Under the pieces are notes generated by a model. That model was not told the DNA's origin and ran no database searches. It saw nothing but the letters and a program-made list of their open reading frames with translations. The position numbers and the translations under genes were made by a program. A stretch of DNA of 64,000 bases. It comes from Bacillus nitratireducens. GTDB taxonomy: Bacteria; Bacillota; Bacilli; Bacillales; Bacillaceae_G. Each line of letters opens with the position of its first letter. The first letter of the stretch is position 1. The DNA lies in assembly GCF_001884135.1 (NCBI RefSeq), contig NZ_MAOC01000020.1:434001-498000 (forward strand), in the 5' to 3' direction. Positions 53,358 to 62,461 of the stretch are shown here, piece by piece.

Positions 53358-56300
53358 ATGAAGAAAGTAGATGTAAAAGAGTCAGCTGTAGGGAGAGAAA
53401 CACGTATTCGTAAGCAGTGGAACGAGCAAAGTATTTTCGAGCAATCAATTCAGAATCGAGAAGGCGCACAGTCTTTTGTATTTTATGAAGGACCACCAAC
53501 GGCGAATGGATTACCGCATGTAGGTCATGCGCTTGGACGGACAATTAAAGATGTAGTAGCAAGATATAAAACGATGGCTGGATATAAAGTGTTACGAAAA
53601 GCGGGATGGGATACACACGGTTTACCTGTAGAATTAGGTGTTGAGAAGCAACTCGGTATTTCTGGTAAACATGAAATCGAAGAGTATGGAATTGAGCCAT
53701 TTATTCAAAAGTGTAAAGAAAGTGTATTCACATATGAGAAGCAGTGGCGTGAATTCACTGAAAGCATCGGTTATTGGGTAGATATGGATGATCCATACGT
53801 TACGTTAGAGAATCCATATATCGAAAGTGTATGGCATATTTTAGGAACGATTCATGAAAAAGGATTATTGTATAAGGGGCATAGAGTTTCACCATACTGC
53901 CCAAGCTGTCAAACTTCATTAAGTTCACATGAGGTTGCACAAGGGTATAAAACAGTAAAAGATTTAAGTGCAACAGTTAAGTTTAAAGTGAAAGATAGTG
54001 AAAATGAGTATTTCCTAGGTTGGACAACGACACCTTGGACACTTCCAGCAAATGTTGCGCTCGCTGTACATCCAAATATGGAATACGTGAAAGCGAAACA
54101 AGAAGGTCATGTATACATTGTTGCGAAAGAACGTGTACAAGATGTATTAAAAGAAAACTATGAAGTATTATCTGTTCATAAAGGCGAAGAATTAGTAAAC
54201 ACATCTTATACAGCACCGTTTCCGATGAAGGAAGTTACGAATGGGTACCACGTAATTGCAGCAGATTTTGTCACGGCAGATAGTGGTACAGGACTTGTTC
54301 ATATCGCTCCAGCATATGGGGAGGACGATTATAGAGTCGTTCAAAGTGAAGGATTGTCGTTCTTACATGTTGTAGATGAGAAAGGTGAGTATACGGATGC
54401 AGTACCATTTCTTAAAGGTAAGTTTGTAAAAGATTGTGACGTGGATATCGTTCGTTATTTAGCGAAAGAAGGGTTACTATATCATAAAGAAAAATATGAA
54501 CATAGCTATCCGCATTGCTGGCGCTGTGATTCACCATTACTTTATTATGCAGGAGAAAGCTGGTTAATCCGAACAACTGAGATTAAAGAAACATTTTTAC
54601 GAAATAATGATTCTGTTACGTGGTATCCAGACCATATGAAACATGGCCGGTTTGGTAAGTTTTTAGAAAACATGGTGGACTGGAATATTAGCCGGAATAG
54701 ATATTGGGGAACACCTTTAAACGTATGGGAATGTGAAAGCTGCGATCATCAATTCGCACCGAAAAGCATTGCCGAATTAAGAAAGCATAGTACGAAAGAA
54801 ACACCTGAAGATTTAGAATTGCATAAGCCGTATGTAGATGAAGTGCAAGTTTGCTGCGAAAAATGCGGAAGTACAATGAATCGTACACCAGAAGTAATTG
54901 ATGTTTGGTTTGATAGTGGTTCGATGCCGTTTGCACAATATCATTATCCATTTGAAAATAAAGAGTTATTTGAAGAACAGTTTCCAGCGGATGTTATTGC
55001 AGAAGGCATTGATCAAACACGCGGATGGTTTTATAGTTTATTAGCAGTATCAGCACTATATACAGGAAAAGTACCTTATAAACGAGTGTTATCACTAGGG
55101 CATGTTCTAGACGAGGAAGGACAGAAAATGTCTAAAAGTAAAGGAAATGCACTAGATCCAGTCGATTTAGTAAATCAGTTTGGTGCAGATGCTTTAAGAT
55201 GGGCTCTACTTGTTGACAGTGCTCCGTGGAATGCAAAGCGTTTTTCTGAAAGAACAGTACTGGAAGCGAAATCTAAATTTGTAGATACGTTAGTCAATGT
55301 GTATAGCTTCTACGTTTTATATGCAAATTTAGATGAGTATAATCCGAATGAAACCTATGATGTAAAGCGAACGAAATTGGATGAATGGGTATTATCAAGA
55401 TTGCATAGCACAACGAAAAAAGTGAGAACAGCACTTGATGATTATCAATTTACGAATGCAGCTCGTGAAATCGCGGCGCTTGTAGATGAAGTAAGTAACT
55501 GGTACGTAAGACGATCACGTAATCGTTTCTGGGAGTCTGGTATGAATGCTGAAAAAGCAGCTGCGTATGAGACACTTCATGAAGTACTTGTGACAATTAG
55601 TAAATTAATTGCACCATTTACACCGTTTGTCGCTGAAGATATTCATTTGAATTTAACTGGAAGTAGCGTTCATTTAGAGGATTATCCAGTTGTAAATGAA
55701 TCACTACTTCAGCCGAAATTAGAAGCGGAAATGGATGCTGTTTTACAAGTTGTTGAACTTGGAAGAAGTAATCGTAATCAGCATTCATTAAAAGTAAAAC
55801 AGCCGTTAGCAGAACTTGTATTACTAGCGCATAATGAAAATGATATGGATTGGGAATCTTATCGTGATATTGTAATGGATGAGCTAAATGTAAAAGCGTT
55901 CCATGTTGAACTCGATGAAACGAAATACACGTCCTATCAATTAAAGCTGAATTTTAAAACAGCTGGGCCGAAGTTTGGTAAAAGTGTGAATGCAGTAAAT
56001 GGCTGGCTAAAACAATTATCAAAAGAAGAAGTACAACACTTTGTATCTACAGAAAGAGCTGTTTACGAAGTAGCACCAGGAGAAGAAGTAGTGGTAACAG
56101 CTGAAGATGTATTAGTAGAGAAAGTTGCAAAATCAGGATTCTCTAATACGACTAACGGACAATATACAGTTATGTTAGATACGAATGTAACGGAAGAATT
56201 GTTACAAGAAGGAGTAGCGCGCGAATTCATTCGAGCGGTTCAAGAATATCGTAAACAGTTGAATTTACCGGTTAATTTACGAGTCGATGTTATTCTTGAT

Positions 56301-56459
56301 ACAGCGGAAGAACTAAAGCGAACATTAACGAACCATAAAGAGTTGTTGGAAGAAAACTTACTCGTTAAGCGATTTACATTTGGAAACTTAACGAATGAAG
56401 ATGATGAATTATCTTTAGGTGAGACAAAAGTCCGAATTAAATTAAGCGCGGCTCATTAA
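53358..56459 (+). CDS. ileS2: Isoleucyl-tRNA synthetase, eukaryotic-like type 2
   Basis: 1033 residues, longer than the usual bacterial IleRS of about 920. HIGH motif [11 protein letters not shown] at residues about 51-61, KMSKS motif QKMSKSKGN, editing-domain segment [13 protein letters not shown], and a long C-terminal region instead of the zinc-finger tail of type 1. This is the eukaryotic/archaeal-type enzyme known from B. anthracis and relatives; type 2 enzymes are poorly inhibited by mupirocin. Probably a second copy besides the housekeeping ileS. AAAGGAG precedes the ATG. Confidence 0.95.
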   Translation: MKKVDVKESAVGRETRIRKQWNEQSIFEQSIQNREGAQSFVFYEGPPTANGLPHVGHALGRTIKDVVARYKTMAGYKVLRKAGWDTHGLPVELGVEKQLGISGKHEIEEYGIEPFIQKCKESVFTYEKQWREFTESIGYWVDMDDPYVTLENPYIESVWHILGTIHEKGLLYKGHRVSPYCPSCQTSLSSHEVAQGYKTVKDLSATVKFKVKDSENEYFLGWTTTPWTLPANVALAVHPNMEYVKAKQEGHVYIVAKERVQDVLKENYEVLSVHKGEELVNTSYTAPFPMKEVTNGYHVIAADFVTADSGTGLVHIAPAYGEDDYRVVQSEGLSFLHVVDEKGEYTDAVPFLKGKFVKDCDVDIVRYLAKEGLLYHKEKYEHSYPHCWRCDSPLLYYAGESWLIRTTEIKETFLRNNDSVTWYPDHMKHGRFGKFLENMVDWNISRNRYWGTPLNVWECESCDHQFAPKSIAELRKHSTKETPEDLELHKPYVDEVQVCCEKCGSTMNRTPEVIDVWFDSGSMPFAQYHYPFENKELFEEQFPADVIAEGIDQTRGWFYSLLAVSALYTGKVPYKRVLSLGHVLDEEGQKMSKSKGNALDPVDLVNQFGADALRWALLVDSAPWNAKRFSERTVLEAKSKFVDTLVNVYSFYVLYANLDEYNPNETYDVKRTKLDEWVLSRLHSTTKKVRTALDDYQFTNAAREIAALVDEVSNWYVRRSRNRFWESGMNAEKAAAYETLHEVLVTISKLIAPFTPFVAEDIHLNLTGSSVHLEDYPVVNESLLQPKLEAEMDAVLQVVELGRSNRNQHSLKVKQPLAELVLLAHNENDMDWESYRDIVMDELNVKAFHVELDETKYTSYQLKLNFKTAGPKFGKSVNAVNGWLKQLSKEEVQHFVSTERAVYEVAPGEEVVVTAEDVLVEKVAKSGFSNTTNGQYTVMLDTNVTEELLQEGVAREFIRAVQEYRKQLNLPVNLRVDVILDTAEELKRTLTNHKELLEENLLVKRFTFGNLTNEDDELSLGETKVRIKLSAAH

Positions 56460-56463
56460 AGAA

Positions 56464-56501
56464 AAAGGAAGTTGGAATGATTCCAACTTCCTTTTTGTAT
56501 G
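56464..56501 (+). terminator. Terminator after ileS2
   Basis: AAAAAGGAAGTTGGAA pairs with TTCCAACTTCCTTTTT around a short loop, then TGTATG. Confidence 0.9.
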
Positions 56502-56786
56502 ATGGGAATTTATCCGGCCAATTTCCTCATAATCCATTCGATAGAGCCTCTAGAAAATTTCTTTCTTCATAGCACCTAAATAAAATACTGTAAAAATATA
56601 TTTCTACAGTATTTTTCTCATTTTACACATAAATATTGAGAAAATTTCACTTACCCAAAATGTAAAGGTAATAGAATTGTTTGTATAGAATTACTCGTAG
56701 ATTCAATTTTTATCCGGCTACTTGTGGACAGTAATAGCCCACTGGGAATGGGGTAAAGGTTTCAATTTATTAGGGGGAGTGGTTTT
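56502..56786. other. Upstream region of the protease gene
   Basis: It contains a second hairpin at 56583-56616 (AATACTGTA/TACAGTATT with T-run) and then about 150 bases that should hold the protease promoter. No clear PlcR box was found. Confidence 0.45.
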
Positions 56787-58298
56787 ATGTTAAACAAAAA
56801 AATGGTGGCAATGGCAATGACTGTGCCATTAGTAATGGGGACGATTTCTACGGTTTCGGCATTGGAAAAACAGCAGCAAGTAAAGCTAGAAGCTTATTCG
56901 CCGCAGAAAAAAGCAATTGAATATTTAAAAGGACATGCTACGGAATATGGATTGAAGGCAGACCTTTCAGACTTACAATATATTTCTACAACAGAAACGT
57001 CAGTAGCTTCATATGTTAGGTTTCAGCAAGTTGTTAATGGTGCCCCTGTATTTTCAAAACAAATTACAGTTACTATTAATGGACAGGGGCAGGGATTACT
57101 TGCTGTTTCTGATTACCAGGCAGTTCAAAGTGTGAAAGAAATAGCGAATAAGATTAGTGAAAAAGATGCTGAACAAAAATCAATGGCGTATGTTGGAGGA
57201 GAAAGCGAGCAAAACTTATGGGCTCCTACAGAGAAAGAGTTTGGATATATTATTGAGGATGGAGTAGCTATCCCAGTATACAAAGTTTTAGTCCATTCTA
57301 ATAAACCTTTCGGTGCATGGGAAACATTTATTGACGCAGAAAATGGAAAGTTAATTAAAAAGGTTGATATAAACCGAAAAGCAGAAGGATCAGGAAAAGT
57401 ATTTTTACCTAATCCAGTCGTATCTAGTGGTAGTAAAGTAGGCTTAAAAGATAATAACGATGCAGATTCTACAGCTCTAACGAATCAATTGAAGACCGTT
57501 ACTTTAAAAGGTCTAGATGGTAGCGGATCTTTAATTGGGGAGTATGTCACGATTTCTTCAAAAGCGAAGACGAAATCTACAAATTTACAATTTAACTATA
57601 CACGTGCAAATGATAGTTTTGAAGATGTTATGTCATATTATCATATTGATACATTACAGCGTTACATTCAAGGATTAGGCTTTAAAAATATTAATAATCG
57701 TTCGATTAAAGTAAATGTAAATGGTACAACTGACGATAATTCATTCTATTCTCCATCAACGAAAGCTTTAACTTTTGGTACTGGCGGTGTAGATGACGCA
57801 GAAGATGCGGGCATTATCGCGCATGAATATGGTCATTCTATTCAAGATAATCAAGTACCAGGATTCGGAAGTTCACCAGAAGGTGGAGCGATGGGAGAAG
57901 GGTTTGGAGACTTCTTAGGTGCTACGTATGAAGATGCAGTATCGACAACAGGATACGGAAAAGCATGTGTTGGAGAATGGGATGCGACTGCTTATTCTAG
58001 TTCAGATCCGACGTGTTTGCGCCGATTAGATACGAATAAAGTGTATCCGAAAGATGTTACAAATGAGGTACATGATGATGGGGAAATTTGGGCACAAGGT
58101 CAATATGAGATGGCACAAGCTTTTGGACGTGATGTGGCAACAAAAATTATTTTACAATCACATTGGTCATTAACGCCAAATGCTAAATTCCGTGACGGGG
58201 CAAAAGCAATTAAGCAAGCGGATGCTCTTTTATATGGCGGACAACATGCGGCTGAAATTGATCGCATTTGGGCAGCGAGAGGAATTAGCACAAATTAA
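56787..58298 (+). CDS. Secreted zinc metalloprotease (M36-like gluzincin)
   Basis: 503 residues. The signal peptide ends near TVSALE (residues 1-26). Residues about 30-195 are an FTP/PepSY-type propeptide (LSDLQYISTTETSVASYVRFQQ, AWETFIDAENGKL). The catalytic part has H346-E-Y-G-H350 and a third ligand Glu371 in GGAMGEGFGDFLG. The GEGFGDF form is closer to M36 fungalysin-like enzymes than to M4 bacillolysin, which has NEAISD, so I do not call it NprA. It degrades proteins outside the cell. Ribosome site GGGGGAG. Confidence 0.88.
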   Translation: MLNKKMVAMAMTVPLVMGTISTVSALEKQQQVKLEAYSPQKKAIEYLKGHATEYGLKADLSDLQYISTTETSVASYVRFQQVVNGAPVFSKQITVTINGQGQGLLAVSDYQAVQSVKEIANKISEKDAEQKSMAYVGGESEQNLWAPTEKEFGYIIEDGVAIPVYKVLVHSNKPFGAWETFIDAENGKLIKKVDINRKAEGSGKVFLPNPVVSSGSKVGLKDNNDADSTALTNQLKTVTLKGLDGSGSLIGEYVTISSKAKTKSTNLQFNYTRANDSFEDVMSYYHIDTLQRYIQGLGFKNINNRSIKVNVNGTTDDNSFYSPSTKALTFGTGGVDDAEDAGIIAHEYGHSIQDNQVPGFGSSPEGGAMGEGFGDFLGATYEDAVSTTGYGKACVGEWDATAYSSSDPTCLRRLDTNKVYPKDVTNEVHDDGEIWAQGQYEMAQAFGRDVATKIILQSHWSLTPNAKFRDGAKAIKQADALLYGGQHAAEIDRIWAARGISTN

Positions 58299-58337
58299 TA
58301 TAAAAAGTCGTGGCGTTTATAAGCCACGACTTTTTAA
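58299..58337 (+). terminator. Terminator after the protease gene
   Basis: AAAAAGTCGTGGC and GCCACGACTTTTT form a stem around GTTTATAA. Confidence 0.88.
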
Positions 58338-58360
58338 TTTGCTTAAGAACTGGTACTGGA

Positions 58361-58404
58361 AAACTTATTGGTATCGGTAATAATGTACATATACCAATAA
58401 GTTT
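58361..58404 (-). terminator. Hairpin at the end of the secreted 159-residue gene
   Basis: AACTTATTGGTAT pairs with ATACCAATAAGTT. It partly overlaps the stop codon of the minus-strand gene and has only a short T-run, so it is a weaker terminator. Confidence 0.55.
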
Positions 58405-58882
58405 ATTTTACTGCTTCTTTAAAAACAAAATGCTCTTTAAATTTTCTAGACTCAACTTTTTGGCCGTTTCGCATAGATCGGAAAGGGTGTTCTTGCCAAG
58501 TGATTATAACGTCAACCGCATCTGATTTTGTAGAAACAGGGAAGTTAGCATGTCTAAATCCAGTTTTTCCACTTGCTAGACGACCTTCTTTTAGGGAAAA
58601 GAGTTCGTATTTTGTTTTCATATTTGGTTCATTGCGGAAGACTTCAACTTGTACGTTATATACTTCGTTTTCTCCAACATTCTTTACTGAAAATTGATAT
58701 GTTTGAAATTTATCTTTTTTAGCTTGAAGCATATTTTTACTTGTTTTTTTCGGTTCATCAATATTCACTTGCCATTGATCAGAGTTTTGAGAGATTGGTA
58801 AAGATTTTGGTGAATAGGCGTATGTTTCATTAACTACAACTAAGCATAATAATAGGAGAAAGAAACTAATTGTTTTTTTCAT
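58403..58882 (-). CDS. Secreted hypothetical protein, 159 residues
   Basis: A signal peptide is clear (MKKTISFFLLLLCLVVVNET, cleavage near YAYS). The rest is a beta-rich domain of about 135 residues with FQTYQFSVKNVGENEVYNVQ, similar in outline to immunoglobulin-like or DUF-type Bacillus envelope proteins. No Cys after the signal, so not a lipoprotein. CGGAGGTG precedes the start. It converges on the protease gene. No family assigned. Confidence 0.8.
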   Translation of the reverse strand: MKKTISFFLLLLCLVVVNETYAYSPKSLPISQNSDQWQVNIDEPKKTSKNMLQAKKDKFQTYQFSVKNVGENEVYNVQVEVFRNEPNMKTKYELFSLKEGRLASGKTGFRHANFPVSTKSDAVDVIITWQEHPFRSMRNGQKVESRKFKEHFVFKEAVK

Positions 58883-58992
58883 ATGTACACCTCCGATAAA
58901 ACTTTAATAATAATATGCGTGGGAAATGCTTATTTTATGTAATAAAATGGAAAAAATGAAATTGAATGGATTTGAGAAAGAAAAAATATTTT

Positions 58993-59036
58993 GTAAAAAG
59001 AAGCATAAGCTGGCCGTTTTGGCCAACTTATGCTTC
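58993..59036 (-). terminator. Strong terminator of a lost minus-strand gene
   Basis: GAAGCATAAG-TGGCC pairs with GGCCA-CTTATGCTTC around TTTT, followed on the minus strand by TTTTTAC. Upstream of it a short minus-strand frame ends ATLLKSDIKNILQIMEA, the probable 3' end of a gene that is otherwise gone. Confidence 0.78.
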
Positions 59037-59103
59037 CATGATTTGAAGAATATTTTTAATGTCGCTTTTTAATAAAGTCGCGACTTTTAGGGATAGCATC
59101 ACA

Positions 59104-59230
59104 TTGCCATCAATTTAAGAAATTCATTGTTCCTCAAAATGAAAAAACGAGCTGAATTCCCATAAATAAATGTAGCAAGAACAAACTTCGTTTTGGATAC
59201 ATTTCAAAGTCTCAAGTCGATAGGCATATG
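59104..59230 (-). mobile_element. Possible remnant of an IS231-type element end
   Basis: On the minus strand TTCTTAAATTGATGGCAATG resembles the terminal inverted repeat I remember for IS231 (TTCTTAAGTTGATGGGCATG) with three differences. Just before it a frame ending LWEFSSFFHFEEQ stops at TGA, as a transposase end would. Only about 130 bases remain. The assignment relies on memory of the repeat. Confidence 0.4.
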
Positions 59231-59231
59231 G

Positions 59232-60188
59232 CTACTTTTCAACTAGTACGATATCATCAAGATAGGCATGAAGATATTCATTATCATCGCCTGGTAATAC
59301 GGAATCAGTAAAAATGATGATGTTTGGACTTGGAGAACTATAATTTCGAGTAGTAAATTCGAACGATTTTTGTTCATACTGTGAGGAAGTAAATCCAATG
59401 CCGACTACTTTTATTACATCAGGCCCCCCTGCTTCTACGTATATACTTCTACCAGGAGTAGTTACTTTTCCAGATACGGACAGTATGTATGTAGTATTAG
59501 GCTTCAAAGTTACTCTCCCCCTAAATCCACCGCCATATCCACTTAAATGAAGTCCTTTAGAATTATTTACTCCTGCATGCTCTTCAATATTGTAATTTAT
59601 ATAGCCCTCAAGTTTAAAAGGTTCTAAACTTGAATTGTAGTCAAAATCAATATTAAAAATATAAGATTTCTCCTTTTCCTTTAATTGTACATTATCAAAC
59701 TTAACCCTCCCATTTGTTGTAGAAGCAAGTTTGACAGCAAAGTTTGACACATCTTCCCCTGTTTTAAACTTTATTTCATGATGTTCCGGCTTAAATCCTG
59801 TATACTGCTTCTTTGTTAATGGAACGATTTCTTGATTGGCATTCAGATTACCTACTGTTACTTCTGATGGGGAAACTATACTTCCCGCTATATCAAATGT
59901 TAATGTATATTCTGTATTCGGCTTTACAGTAACAAGCTGATAGGCTGTGTCTGCATGTATTAATTTGAGATAATGATTGCCTGGTTCAGAAGTGCCGATA
60001 TTCTCGGTAGAAGAATTAGGATTAGATAAAATCCAGTTATTTAGCCCATCCTCAAAGTCTCCATTCCTAACTTGTTCATTTGCAGAGGGACTATCTGCTA
60101 ATACAATACCTGAAAAACCTATACTGGCACTTAATACAATTGCTGTAGAAAATACTCCTATACCGAATTTTTTAAACAATTTCTTCAT
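59232..60188 (-). CDS. Secreted protein with two carbohydrate-binding-like domains
   Basis: 318 residues. The signal peptide ends near IVLADSPS (residue about 33). Residues 40-172 begin NGDFEDGLNNWILSNPN and end KFDNVQLKEKEKS; residues 175-318 end YLHAYLDDIVLVEK. Both resemble CBM4/9-type jelly rolls. No enzyme domain. The ATG directly follows AGGAG with no spacer, so a TTG three codons later (60179), 9 bases from the site, may be the true start. It could bind a polysaccharide or the cell wall. Confidence 0.8.
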   Translation of the reverse strand: MKKLFKKFGIGVFSTAIVLSASIGFSGIVLADSPSANEQVRNGDFEDGLNNWILSNPNSSTENIGTSEPGNHYLKLIHADTAYQLVTVKPNTEYTLTFDIAGSIVSPSEVTVGNLNANQEIVPLTKKQYTGFKPEHHEIKFKTGEDVSNFAVKLASTTNGRVKFDNVQLKEKEKSYIFNIDFDYNSSLEPFKLEGYINYNIEEHAGVNNSKGLHLSGYGGGFRGRVTLKPNTTYILSVSGKVTTPGRSIYVEAGGPDVIKVVGIGFTSSQYEQKSFEFTTRNYSSPSPNIIIFTDSVLPGDDNEYLHAYLDDIVLVEK

Positions 60189-60639
60189 CTCCTTTGGTCA
60201 GATTAAAATTTACTTTTTCACATTTCTATATATATTTGGATAAACCTTCCAAAGAACGCCTTTGTTAATAAATAATTTATGTATCCGAGATTAAGGTTAT
60301 TTTCATTTGAAAGATCTTCAACATATACAAGGACACCTCGCTCAAATTGAACGGGTAAAGAAAGCATATCAAGAGAGCACAGTGACCTATTAACTCACGG
60401 AAGTGTCAGTTCCACTTTCTCTTTTATTAAGGTTATTAGTATCAATTTGACCAAGTTATGCTTCGAACTGCGGCTAACTTATAGGTAAAGTGACATATTT
60501 CTAAGCTGTCAAATGATAATTGTATAGAGTTCAATGTTCATATTACATATCTTTAGAAGGGGTTTGTTTAGTGAGAAATTGAAATATTTTTCTAAAAGGG
60601 CTTGCGTTTTATAAAGTAAAGAGATAGAATACTCTGTAA
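60189..60639. other. Intergenic region upstream of the aspS2 leader
   Basis: 450 bases without an intact gene. An open stretch at about 60308-60391 (YFHLKDLQHIQGHLAQIERV, ending STVTY before TAA) looks like the decayed end of a gene. The promoter of the T-box transcript should lie near 60600-60640. Confidence 0.4.
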
Positions 60640-60872
60640 ATATAAAAAGTGATGATCAGGAAAAGTACATGGTGCAAAGGTCTACAGAGAGCAATCGGTT
60701 GTTGAGAAGATTGCGATACCGCATGATGGAAAGACACCTGTGAGTGTTGCTTTGAACGTGATAATTAGTAAAAGCAAACGGTACCTACCGTTATCAGGGC
60801 TAAGATGGTCATTATGACAATTTGGGTGGTACCGCGGAAAATCCGTCCCTATTTATAGGGGCGGATTTTTGT
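60640..60872 (+). promoter_or_regulatory. T-box riboswitch, Asp specifier, upstream of aspS2
   Basis: Stem I starts near GTGATGATCAGGAAAAGTA. The specifier is GAC (Asp) at 60733-60735, in the context GAAA-GAC-ACCTGTGAG that matches the ATC and CGC contexts of the other two T-boxes here. The T-box TGGGTGGTACCGCG is at 60823-60836, and the terminator AAATCCGTCCCTA/TAGGGGCGGATTT with T-run follows. It should sense uncharged tRNA-Asp. Confidence 0.92.
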
Positions 60873-60897
60873 ATTCTTTGAAAGGAGGTGAGTGACC

Positions 60898-61002
60898 GTG
60901 GATGATGCCGATGACAACAACAATAACGTAAATAAAAATAAAATTAATGGAGGGAAATGTAATGGATGCAATAATGAAGCGTTCACTCACAAAAGAATGT
61001 AA
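60898..61002 (+). CDS. Asp/Asn-rich leader peptide before aspS2
   Basis: A GTG-started frame of 34 codons. GAAAGGAGGTGAG, a near-complete match to the 16S rRNA tail, stands about 5 bases before GTG. The product starts MDDADDNNNNVNKNKINGGK and ends NNEAFTHKRM; residues 2-17 hold 4 Asp and 7 Asn. The frame runs through the aspS2 ribosome site and start and stops 41 bases inside aspS2 in another frame. It lies just after the T-box terminator, so it is made only in read-through transcripts. A ribosome slowed on the Asp/Asn codons could change access to the aspS2 start. Role inferred. Confidence 0.6.
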   Translation: MDDADDNNNNVNKNKINGGKCNGCNNEAFTHKRM

Positions 61003-62260
61003 GGAACAAAGCGGAAAGGTTGTATTACTTCAAGGATGGGTAAAAAAGGTTCGTCATCTAGGTAATGTTAGTTTTTTATTATTACGGGACCGAACGGGAG
61101 TTATTCAATGTGTATTAGAAAACGGGTTAGCTGGATATAAAGTAGATGTGGAAAGTGTCGTTCAAATAGTTGGTCAAATAGTAGAGACTTCGAAAACAGA
61201 ATTAGGGGTTGAAGTGCTTGCACATGAAGTGAAAATATTAAATGGCGCAGAACCACTTCCATTTGAAATAAATAAAAAGAAGTTACAAGTTGGCTTAGAT
61301 CAACTACTGAATGAGCGGGTATTATCATTAAGACATGAGCGAATCGCGGCGATATTTAAAGTGAAATCTACACTTGTTCAGAGCTTTAGTGAATTTCTTA
61401 TAGAGAACGATTTCACACGTATATTTACTCCAAAAATTGTTTCGCAAGGGGCAGAAGGAGGAGCGAATGTTTTTAAGCTTCCATACTTCCAAAAAGAAGC
61501 TTATTTAGCGCAATCACCACAGTTTTATAAACAAATGATGGTAGCTGGAGGGTTAGAACGTGTTTTTGAAGTTGCACCTGTTTACAGAGCGGAACACCAT
61601 AATTCTTCCCGTCATTTGAATGAATATATATCGTTAGACGTAGAACTTGGATTTATTCATGATTTTTATGAAGTGATGCAATTAGAAACGGATGTTTTAC
61701 GATATATGTTTCAACAAGTAGCAAAAATCTGTGAAAAAGAACTACAACTATTACAAATAGAAGTACCTGTTATTACAGAAATACCTAAAATCACATTGTT
61801 AGAAGCACAAGATATTTTGAAAAATAAATACCGGAAAGAATCGCCGATTGGGGATTTAGATACAGAAGGTGAAAAGCTATTAGGTAAATATGTGAAGGAA
61901 ACATATAATAGTGAATTTGTCTTTATTACACATTATCCGAAAGAAGCGCGACCGATGTATACAATGCCGAATAAGGAGAACGAAGCCGAAACGGATTCAT
62001 TTGACCTATTATATAAAGGATTAGAAATAACGTCAGGTGCACAGCGTATTCATAATCATGAAATGTTACTCGCATCTTTTAAAGAAAAAGGATTACATCC
62101 AGAGAAATTTCAATCTTATTTAAATACATTCCGATATGGTTGTCCACCGCATGGCGGTTTTGGAATTGGATTAGAAAGGGTTGTATATAAACTTTTAGAA
62201 TTAACAAACGTACGAGAGGCGAGCGCTTTTCCGAGAGATTGTACACGTCTTATGCCATAA
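60962..62260 (+). CDS. aspS2: Aspartyl-tRNA synthetase, archaeal-type (AspS2)
   Basis: 432 residues from the ATG at 60962, 8 bases after GGAGG; an ATG five codons upstream lacks a ribosome site. The N-terminal OB fold is GKVVLLQGWVKKVRHLGNVSFLLLRDRTG. The class II core has FTRIFTPKIVSQGAEGGANVF (motif 1 region), FEVAPVYRAEHHNSSRHLNEY (motif 2) and GGFGIGLERVV (motif 3). The short length, without the large bacterial insertion, marks the archaeal/eukaryotic type, many of which charge both tRNA-Asp and tRNA-Asn. With GatCAB such an enzyme can supply Asn-tRNA. Confidence 0.92.
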   Translation: MDAIMKRSLTKECKEQSGKVVLLQGWVKKVRHLGNVSFLLLRDRTGVIQCVLENGLAGYKVDVESVVQIVGQIVETSKTELGVEVLAHEVKILNGAEPLPFEINKKKLQVGLDQLLNERVLSLRHERIAAIFKVKSTLVQSFSEFLIENDFTRIFTPKIVSQGAEGGANVFKLPYFQKEAYLAQSPQFYKQMMVAGGLERVFEVAPVYRAEHHNSSRHLNEYISLDVELGFIHDFYEVMQLETDVLRYMFQQVAKICEKELQLLQIEVPVITEIPKITLLEAQDILKNKYRKESPIGDLDTEGEKLLGKYVKETYNSEFVFITHYPKEARPMYTMPNKENEAETDSFDLLYKGLEITSGAQRIHNHEMLLASFKEKGLHPEKFQSYLNTFRYGCPPHGGFGIGLERVVYKLLELTNVREASAFPRDCTRLMP

Positions 62261-62263
62261 CAT

Positions 62264-62297
62264 TAAAACCCTTCTATATTATAGAAGGGTTTTATGC
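62264..62297 (+). terminator. Terminator after aspS2
   Basis: AAAACCCTTCTAT and ATAGAAGGGTTTT form a near-perfect stem. Confidence 0.87.
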
Positions 62298-62461
62298 ATT
62301 TCAACATAAGTTAAAGGAGATAATAATGGATTTTTGTGTGAAAAAATGTAAATTATATCAAGAAAATTTTATAATGAATTGAGAAAAAGAAAATTCATAA
62401 GTTATAATAAAATATGAATATAAAAATAGTTCATATAATAATGTATGGAAGGGTATGAAAC

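Larger units (their letters stand above)
58883..59231. other. Intergenic region with relics
   Basis: 350 bases containing the promoter side of the 159-residue gene, a strong minus-strand terminator with the last codons of a lost gene, and a possible IS231 end. Confidence 0.5.

Noticed and set aside
56502-56786. PlcR box upstream of the protease
   Set aside because: No stretch matching TATGNA-N4-TNCATA was found.
56787-58298. Calling the protease bacillolysin/NprA
   Set aside because: The third zinc ligand region reads GEGFGDF, unlike the NEAISD form of M4 enzymes, and no NprR-type context was seen.
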